From: Kiritimatiellales bacterium
GTDB lineage: Bacteria; Verrucomicrobiota; Kiritimatiellia; Kiritimatiellales; Pontiellaceae
Assembly (NCBI GenBank): GCA_030630445.1
Contig: DAOVNC010000067.1
Location: 1-11,652, forward strand
Direction of reading: 5' to 3'
DNA length: 11,652 nucleotides
Made by a program: the position numbers and the translations under genes. Within the stretch, counting starts at the first letter, position 1; every line of letters starts with the position of its first letter. The notes beneath the pieces are model-generated. The model was not told where the DNA came from. It saw nothing but the letters and a program-made list of their open reading frames with translations, and ran no database searches. This document shows, piece after piece, positions 6,253-11,652 of the stretch.

Positions 6253-9200
6253 ATGGTTCAAAAAATCCAATCTCCTGCCGAGCTGGAAAAGCTCCAATCC
6301 TTGGAAATCCAAAAACTAGGGTTGCGCACCGACCCCTCTAAATCACACGACGCCTCCACCCGCCAGATTCTGGTCTGCGTCGGGGGGGGCTGCCTCGCAT
6401 CCGGCGCGCTCGAAATCTGCACTGCGCTGCGCGAGGCCATTGACGCCAACGACCTTTCGCACAAGGCGGAAGTGATCGAAACCGGCTGCATGGGGCCGTG
6501 TGCCGCGGGGCCTGTCGCCAAGGTCATGCCGGACAATGTTTTCTATCAGGGAATTACTGCCGAAGACGCAAAAACCATCGTCAAGCAGCACATCAAGAAC
6601 GGGCAGGTTGTCTCGCACCTGCTGTACAAGGATGCCGAGAGCGGAAAACCGGTCGCCGACATCAGCGACATCGAATACTTTAAAAAGCAGACCAAGATCG
6701 TTCTGCGCAACTGCGGCAACATCGACCCGCTGCAAATTTCCGAATACATCGCCGCCAATGGATACCAGGCGCTCGCCAAGGCCATTTCCGGCATGACCTC
6801 CGAGGCGGTTGTGGATAGCGTTCTCGCGTCCGGACTGCGCGGGCGGGGCGGGGGAGGCTTCCCGACCGGCCTCAAATGGAAATTCACCCGTGCAGCCGAG
6901 GCCGACTCGAAAAGCGTCGTCTGCAATGCCGACGAAGGCGATCCCGGTGCTTTCATGGATCGCAGCGTGCTGGAAGGCGACCCCCATAGCGTGATTGAAG
7001 GAATGGCCCTTGCCGGCTACGCCGTCGGCGCGAAGCGAGGCTATGTCTATTGCCGCGCCGAATATCCCGTAGCCATCGAGCGCTTGCAGAAGGCCATCGA
7101 CCAATCCCGCGAATATGGCCTGCTCGGTGAAAACATCCTCGGATCGGATTTTAGTTTTGATATGGAGATCCGCATGGGATCCGGCGCGTTCGTCTGCGGC
7201 GAAGAAACCGCGTTGATGACCTCCATCGAAGGCAACCGCGGCGAGCCGCGCCCGCGCCCGCCTTTCCCGGCCATCAAGGGATTATGGGGCAAGCCAACCT
7301 TGCTGAACAATGTGGAAACCTTTGCCAGTATTCCGGTTATTGTGCTGGATGGCGCTGAAAAATATGCCGAACTCGGAACCGAAAAAAGCAAAGGAACGAA
7401 GGTATTTGCGCTCGCTGGAGCAGTAAACAACACCGGATTGGTCGAAGTGCCCATCGGGATCCCGCTTGGCGAATTGATCTACGACATTGGCGGGGGAATT
7501 ATTGATGGAAAGCCATTCAAGGCGGCGCAGCTCGGCGGGCCATCCGGCGGCTGCATCCCCAAGGAACACCTCAACGTCGCGCTCGACTATGAATCGCTCA
7601 ACGAACTCGGCGCCATCATGGGCTCCGGCGGCTTGATCGTGATGGACGAAGAGAGCTGTATGGTTGATGTCGCGCGCTTCTTCCTCGAATTCGTGCAGGA
7701 GGAATCGTGCGGAAAATGCACGCCGTGCCGCGTTGGCACCAAGCGCCTGCTCGAAATCCTCGAACGCATCTGCGGCGGGGAAGGGGAGGAGGGCGATATT
7801 GAGAAGCTCATCTCCCTCGGCAACCAGATCAAGGAAACCGCGCTGTGCGGCCTCGGTAAAACCGCCGCCAACCCCGTGCTCTCCACCATCCGCCACTTCC
7901 GCGTGGAATACGAAGAACACATCCGCGAGAAAAAATGCCGCGCCGGCGTCTGCGCCGGACTCGTCCGCGCACCGTGCCAGAGCGCCTGCCCGGCCTCGGT
8001 TGATATTCCCGGGTTCGTTTCGCTCGTCGGCGAGAAGCGCTATGCCGACGCACTCAAGCTGCACCGCGAGCGCAACCCGTTCGCCGCCGCCTGCGCCCGC
8101 ATCTGCTTCCATGCCTGCGAGGAACACTGCCGCCGTTCGTCGCTCGACAGCCCGCTCTCCATTCGCGGCGTCAAGCGCTACATGGTCGAACAGGAAATGA
8201 TCGTCCAGGTTCCGGAATGCAAGGAAAACAAAAAGAATGCCGCGAAGAAAATCGCGATCATCGGCGCCGGCCCGGCCGGACTTTCCTGCGCCTACTTCCT
8301 CGCACGCCTCGGCTACAAACCCAAGGTGTTCGATGCCTCCCCGCGTCCCGGCGGCATGATGGCGCAGACGATCCCGTCCTACCGCCTGCCGCGCGAAATC
8401 CTCGCCCGCGAAATCCGCATGATCGAACGCCTCGGCGTCGATATCCAATGCAACCAGACACTTGGAAAGGATTTCTCCCTCGAAAGCCTTAAAGAGGACG
8501 GCTACGAAGCCCTGTTCCTCGGGGTGGGGGCACCCGACGGCCTGACGCTTGGCCTGCCCGGCGAAGATGCGGAAGGAGTCTACGAATCCATCAGCTTCCT
8601 GCGCGAATACAACATTCGCGGCTCCGTACCCGTCGGCAGGCACGTCGTCATTATTGGCGGCGGAAACGCGGCGATCGACGCCGCCCGCACCGCCGCCCGC
8701 CTCGATGCCGAAACCGTGACGGTGCTCTATCGCCGCACCCGCGAGCAGATGCCTGCCTACGAAGAGGAAATCGAAGAGGCCGAAGCCGAGGGCGTGAAGC
8801 TCCAGCTACTCACCTCGCCGGAAGAGATCATCGTCGAGGACGGAAAAGTGGTTGGCATCCGCTGCAAGCCCATGGAGCTCGGCGCGTTCGACCGCTCCGG
8901 ACGACGACGCCCCGTGGCGGGCGGGGAATCCGACTTTATCGTTCCGTGCGACCAAGTGATCGCCGCGATCGGCCAGAGCGTCGACCTGCCCGGAATCACC
9001 GGCGGGATTTCGTTGAACGTGCAGCGCAATGGCTATGTGGCCACCAACGCTCTCACCAAGCAGACTTCCGAGGATTGGATCTTTTCCGGCGGCGATGTCT
9101 CGACCGGCCCGGCGTCCGTCATCGAAGCGGTGGCCGACGGCGAAAAAGCCGCCGCAGGAATCGACCAATTCCTGACCGGCAAGGACAACGCCTTCTGGCG

Positions 9201-9402
9201 CGAAGAAAAGAAGAACGACACCGCCTTCGATCCCGATGCGGAGCCCGTCGCCTTTGAGCGCGAAAGACAGCCGTTGATTCCGGTGGAGCGCCGCCAAAAC
9301 AACTTCGATGAAGTCGAGCAACCATGGGACGAAGCCACCGCCGTCCGGCAGGCTAAACGCTGTCTCCGCTGCGACTACCGCGAAGAAATCCACACCTGGT
9401 AA
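6253..9402 (+). CDS. hydB: NuoF/HydB flavoprotein fused to a GltD/NfnB-like NAD(P)H oxidoreductase module
   Basis: This is a 1049-aa composite electron-transfer subunit. (1) An N-terminal thioredoxin-like [2Fe-2S] domain has C42-x4-C47 and C79-x3-C83. (2) The NuoF core has GLRGRGGGGFPTG (194–206) and CNADEGDPGAF (224–234) for FMN/NADH, an SLBB region, and a [4Fe-4S] site C486-x2-C489-x2-C492 plus C532. (3) After KKC562-RAGVC567 the usual HydB ferredoxin tail is absent. Instead there is a DPYD/GltD-type Fe-S domain (C575, C579-P, then C614, C618, C622, C626). (4) An FAD Rossmann site GAGPAG (671–676), a second nucleotide site GGGNAA (802–807) followed by LYRRTREQMPA, and a final CxxC (C1037, C1040). 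T. maritima HydB is about 630 aa and lacks part 4. Known HydABC enzymes couple H2 to NADH and ferredoxin. The extra module suggests a further NAD(P)H/flavin site, possibly NADP(H) from YRRxR. The ribosome-binding site is GGAGG at 6238–6242. Confidence 0.95.
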   Translation: MVQKIQSPAELEKLQSLEIQKLGLRTDPSKSHDASTRQILVCVGGGCLASGALEICTALREAIDANDLSHKAEVIETGCMGPCAAGPVAKVMPDNVFYQGITAEDAKTIVKQHIKNGQVVSHLLYKDAESGKPVADISDIEYFKKQTKIVLRNCGNIDPLQISEYIAANGYQALAKAISGMTSEAVVDSVLASGLRGRGGGGFPTGLKWKFTRAAEADSKSVVCNADEGDPGAFMDRSVLEGDPHSVIEGMALAGYAVGAKRGYVYCRAEYPVAIERLQKAIDQSREYGLLGENILGSDFSFDMEIRMGSGAFVCGEETALMTSIEGNRGEPRPRPPFPAIKGLWGKPTLLNNVETFASIPVIVLDGAEKYAELGTEKSKGTKVFALAGAVNNTGLVEVPIGIPLGELIYDIGGGIIDGKPFKAAQLGGPSGGCIPKEHLNVALDYESLNELGAIMGSGGLIVMDEESCMVDVARFFLEFVQEESCGKCTPCRVGTKRLLEILERICGGEGEEGDIEKLISLGNQIKETALCGLGKTAANPVLSTIRHFRVEYEEHIREKKCRAGVCAGLVRAPCQSACPASVDIPGFVSLVGEKRYADALKLHRERNPFAAACARICFHACEEHCRRSSLDSPLSIRGVKRYMVEQEMIVQVPECKENKKNAAKKIAIIGAGPAGLSCAYFLARLGYKPKVFDASPRPGGMMAQTIPSYRLPREILAREIRMIERLGVDIQCNQTLGKDFSLESLKEDGYEALFLGVGAPDGLTLGLPGEDAEGVYESISFLREYNIRGSVPVGRHVVIIGGGNAAIDAARTAARLDAETVTVLYRRTREQMPAYEEEIEEAEAEGVKLQLLTSPEEIIVEDGKVVGIRCKPMELGAFDRSGRRRPVAGGESDFIVPCDQVIAAIGQSVDLPGITGGISLNVQRNGYVATNALTKQTSEDWIFSGGDVSTGPASVIEAVADGEKAAAGIDQFLTGKDNAFWREEKKNDTAFDPDAEPVAFERERQPLIPVERRQNNFDEVEQPWDEATAVRQAKRCLRCDYREEIHTW

Positions 9403-9537
9403 ATATAATGAAGAATGGAGAATTCAGAATGAAGAATGGTGGGTCCGCGACCGCTGTTCTTTTTAGAGGCCAACGCCGACTGAGTTCACCCATTCTTAAT
9501 TCTTAAATCTGAATTCTTAATTAAAGAGGTTTTAGCC
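9403..9537. repeat. Inverted-repeat element in the hydB–hydA gap
   Basis: The left arm (9407–9443, built from GAAGAATGG/AGAATTCAG units) is an imperfect reverse complement of the right arm (9489–9522, ending TCTGAATTCTTAATT). About 45 bp lies between them, including GGTC-CGC-GACC. The transcript could fold into a long hairpin just before the hydA ribosome-binding site (GAGG at 9526–9529). It is AT-rich between two GC-rich genes and looks like a MITE-like insertion. Confidence 0.7.
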
Positions 9538-11310
9538 ATGATAAATCTAACCATCGACAACACCCCATTCCGGGTCAACGAAGGAACCACCGTGCTGGAG
9601 GCCTGCCGACAGGCCGGCATCAACATCCCGACGCTTTGCTATCTCGAAAAAATCCAGAAAATCGGTGCCTGCCGCGTCTGCCTGGTAGAGATCGAAGGCA
9701 TCAAGGATCTGGTGGCCTCTTGCGTCATGCCCGTATCCGAAGAGATGAAGATCCACACCAACAACCGCCGCGTGCGCGAAGCCCGCAAGGTCGTCGTCGA
9801 GCTGCTCCTCTCCGAACACGAGGGCGATTGCCAGGTCTGCGACCGAAACGAAGACTGCGAGCTGCAGAACATCTCCCACGACCTCGGCATCACGAAGCTG
9901 CGCTACGAAGGCGAAAAGGCGCAACGCTACCAGGATGACAGCACCATCGGCCTCGTCCGCGACAGCGCAAAGTGCATTTCCTGCCGCCGTTGCGTTACCG
10001 TCTGCACCGAAGTCCAAGGCATCTCCGCGCTCTTCCCGCAAAGCCGCGGCTTCAAAACCACCATCGGCCCCGCCTTCGGGCAAGGGCTAGACACCGTCAC
10101 CTGCGTGCAGTGCGGCCAGTGCGCCGCCGTATGCCCCGTCGGCGCTATCTCCGAACGCGACCAGATCGACGAGGTCTGGGCCGCGCTCGACAACCCCGAG
10201 CTCACCGTCGTCGTCCAAACCGCGCCCGCCATCCGCGCCGCGCTCGGCGAATGCTTCGGCATGGAACCCGGCACGCTCGTTACCGGCAAGATGACCACCG
10301 CCCTTCGCCGCATGGGTTTCGACGCCATCTTCGACACCAACTTTTCCGCCGACCTCACCATCATGGAGGAGGGAACCGAACTGCTCACCCGCCTGAAAAA
10401 GGCGTTGGTCGACAAGGAAGACGTCGCGCTTCCCATGTTCACCAGCTGCTCGCCCGGCTGGATCCAGTTCATGGAATACTACTATCCCGACATGCTTAAA
10501 AACCTCTCCACCTGCAAATCGCCGCAGCAAATGATGGGTGCCATGGTCAAAACCTACTACGCCCAGAAGCTCGGAAAGAAACCCGAGGAAATGTTCATGG
10601 TCTCCGTCATGCCCTGCACCGCCAAGAAGTTCGAAGCGGCGCGTGCCGAAATGAACGCCAGTGGGGCGCAGGACGTTGACGTCGTGCTCACCACCCGCGA
10701 GCTTGGTAAAATGATCACCCAGTCCGGCATCGACTTCCTGGCCTTGGAAGATTCCGAAATGGACGCACCGCTCGGACTCGGCTCCGGTGCCGCCGACATC
10801 TTCGCCAACACCGGCGGGGTAATGGAAGCCGCGCTGCGCACCGCCTACGAGTTGGTGACCGGGCGCGAGCTGCCCTTCGACAACCTGCACGTCACACCCG
10901 TCGCTGGACTCGAAGGCATCAAGGAAGCCGCCATCACCATTGAAGGCACCGTGCCCGAATGGAGCTTCCTCGAAGGCGTCACCGCCAAGGTCGCCGTGGT
11001 ACACACCCTCGGGAAAGCCCGCGAACTCGTCGAAAAAATTCGTGCCGGCGAGGCCGAATATCACTTCATCGAAGTCATGACCTGCCCCGGCGGATGCATT
11101 GGGGGAGGGGGACAGCCCCGCATCACCACCGATGCCGTCCGCGAGGCACGCATCGCCGCCATCTACAAGGAAGACGAAGGCAAGACCCTGCGCAAGTCGC
11201 ACGACAACCCCGCCATCGCCACCGTCTATAAAGAGTTCCTCGGCGCGCCCCTCGGCCCCCTCTCCCACGAACTCCTCCACACCAAGTATAAAGAGAAAGA
11301 GCGGATTTGA
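9538..11310 (+). CDS. hydA: [FeFe]-hydrogenase catalytic subunit HydA with NuoG-like N-terminus
   Basis: The 590-aa product reversibly forms or oxidises H2 at the H-cluster. Fe-S domains in order are: plant-type [2Fe-2S] (C34, C45, C48, C62); His-ligated [4Fe-4S] (H94, C98, C101, C107); and two ferredoxin [4Fe-4S] sites (C146, C149, C152, C156 and C189, C192, C195, C199). The H-cluster loops are L1 TSCSPGW (302–308), L2 MPCTAKKFE (from 358) and L3 MTCPGGCIGGGGQP (from 514, C516 and C520). The second L1 position is Ser where the CpI-type motif has Cys. There is no C-terminal [2Fe-2S] extension as in the ~645-aa T. maritima HydA, and no export signal, so the enzyme is cytoplasmic. With HydC and HydB it makes a Group A3-like trimer. 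The maturases HydEFG are not in the window and must be encoded elsewhere. Confidence 0.97.
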   Translation: MINLTIDNTPFRVNEGTTVLEACRQAGINIPTLCYLEKIQKIGACRVCLVEIEGIKDLVASCVMPVSEEMKIHTNNRRVREARKVVVELLLSEHEGDCQVCDRNEDCELQNISHDLGITKLRYEGEKAQRYQDDSTIGLVRDSAKCISCRRCVTVCTEVQGISALFPQSRGFKTTIGPAFGQGLDTVTCVQCGQCAAVCPVGAISERDQIDEVWAALDNPELTVVVQTAPAIRAALGECFGMEPGTLVTGKMTTALRRMGFDAIFDTNFSADLTIMEEGTELLTRLKKALVDKEDVALPMFTSCSPGWIQFMEYYYPDMLKNLSTCKSPQQMMGAMVKTYYAQKLGKKPEEMFMVSVMPCTAKKFEAARAEMNASGAQDVDVVLTTRELGKMITQSGIDFLALEDSEMDAPLGLGSGAADIFANTGGVMEAALRTAYELVTGRELPFDNLHVTPVAGLEGIKEAAITIEGTVPEWSFLEGVTAKVAVVHTLGKARELVEKIRAGEAEYHFIEVMTCPGGCIGGGGQPRITTDAVREARIAAIYKEDEGKTLRKSHDNPAIATVYKEFLGAPLGPLSHELLHTKYKEKERI

Positions 11311-11482
11311 TCGCCGCGAAAGAGCGCAAGGAACTCAAAGGTGCTACGCAGTTAAACTGAATAGTATGTTCACCACGAATTGCCATTCCTCTTCGTTACA
11401 TTGCTGTCTTCGACAGCCTCGCTTCGCGTCACCGAACACACGGAACTTGAACAGCGGCTTTTTCAGTGTATTCCGTGGTTCA
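11311..11482. repeat. Repeat-derived intergenic DNA after hydA (copy C)
   Basis: After the hydA stop comes a GCGAAAGAGCGCAAGGAACTC tract of simple, repeat-like character. A divergent repeat follows, with left end CACCACGAATTGCCA (11371–11385), an inner hairpin GCTGTC-TTC-GACAGC (11403–11417), ACCGAACACACGGAAC (11431–11446) and right end GTGTATTCCGTGGTTC (11466–11481). The right end complements the ACCACxGA…ACACGGAA left arm. Segment 11381–11430 resembles the insert in copy B. No intrinsic terminator with a T-tract is seen. Confidence 0.55.
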
Positions 11483-11652
11483 AAAATCTGTAGCGAAAAA
11501 GGCTGGACCCAGAACCAACTTGCTGAACCGTCGGATATTCACGCCAAAAATATCAGCCTGTTGGAAAACGGCCGGATTGATATCGGAAAAAACCGGGCGG
11601 TACAACTGGCCAGAGCATTTGGGGTTCATCCCACCATCATCATGTTCCCCTA
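11366..11652 (+). CDS. XRE-family helix-turn-helix regulator, N-terminus replaced by repeat DNA, 3' end outside window
   Basis: From about 11492 the frame encodes a clear HTH_3/XRE domain: SEKGWTQNQLAE, then DIHAKNISLLENGRIDI, then AVQLARAFGVHPTIIMFP. This is a Cro/C1-type DNA-binding helix-turn-helix with the usual recognition-helix ISLLENG. The frame is open back to ATG 11366, but residues 1–38 are translated repeat DNA with no SD before that ATG. The normal first helix (of the R-x-x-R-x-x-x-G-W-T-Q type) is incomplete. I take it as a 5'-truncated, probably non-functional gene, or one using a start inside the repeat. The last two bases, TA, could begin a stop codon. Confidence 0.5.
   Translation, partial: MFTTNCHSSSLHCCLRQPRFASPNTRNLNSGFFSVFRGSKICSEKGWTQNQLAEPSDIHAKNISLLENGRIDIGKNRAVQLARAFGVHPTIIMFP

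Noticed and set aside
7282..8643. 453-codon open frame on the − strand, and a similar 397-codon one at 10087–11280
   Set aside because: Both are antisense shadows of the GC-rich hydB and hydA genes. Their translations are rich in A, G and D with no domain, while the + strand frames carry full motif sets.

Overview
This is a gene-dense bacterial chromosome segment. All recognisable genes lie on the + strand. It falls into three blocks separated by repeat-rich intergenic DNA. Several features together suggest an anaerobic, probably fermentative bacterium: a three-gene multimeric [FeFe]-hydrogenase operon, a NuoF–GltD-type fusion, and intergenic repeats of the 'ACCACAGATTCACGCAGATG…CCGTGGTTC' kind. 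The repeat style is one I associate with Verrucomicrobiota/Kiritimatiellota-like (PVC) genomes. That taxonomic guess is inference, not something the sequence proves.

Block 1 (21–2498) is a c-di-AMP locus: cdaA (membrane diadenylate cyclase), cdaR/ybbR (its YbbR-domain partner, overlapping cdaA by 11 nt) and a secreted or periplasmic TPR protein. The genes are tightly packed and are probably co-transcribed.

Block 2 (2499–4975) starts with 572 bp of non-coding DNA. It holds a degenerate parS-like site and a ~294-bp repeat (copy A), followed by mnmG, the tRNA U34-modifying FAD enzyme. Inside mnmG there is a ~31-residue insertion relative to the E. coli protein. This insertion carries a perfect 16-bp palindrome identical to the chromosomal ParB-binding site parS (TGTTCCACGTGGAACA), plus a second 14/16 match exactly 16 codons upstream. 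mnmG therefore seems to double as a centromere (partition) locus, which would place the window near the replication origin.

Block 3 (4976–11310) starts with 744 bp of non-coding DNA. It contains repeat copy B (interrupted by a ~47-bp hairpin-bearing insert flanked by GATT), a cluster of inverted repeats, and a good extended −10 promoter. Then follow hydC (NuoE-like), hydB (NuoF-like, 1049 aa) and hydA ([FeFe]-hydrogenase, 590 aa). HydB is unusual. After the NuoF module the usual ferredoxin tail is replaced by a DPYD/GltD/NfnB-like module with eight cysteines, two Rossmann sites and a C-terminal RCLRCD motif. This would give the complex a second flavin and a second NAD(P)H site. An inverted-repeat element sits in the hydB–hydA gap.

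The right edge (11311–11652) holds more repeat DNA running into the helix-turn-helix of an XRE-family regulator whose normal N-terminus is missing and whose 3' end leaves the window.
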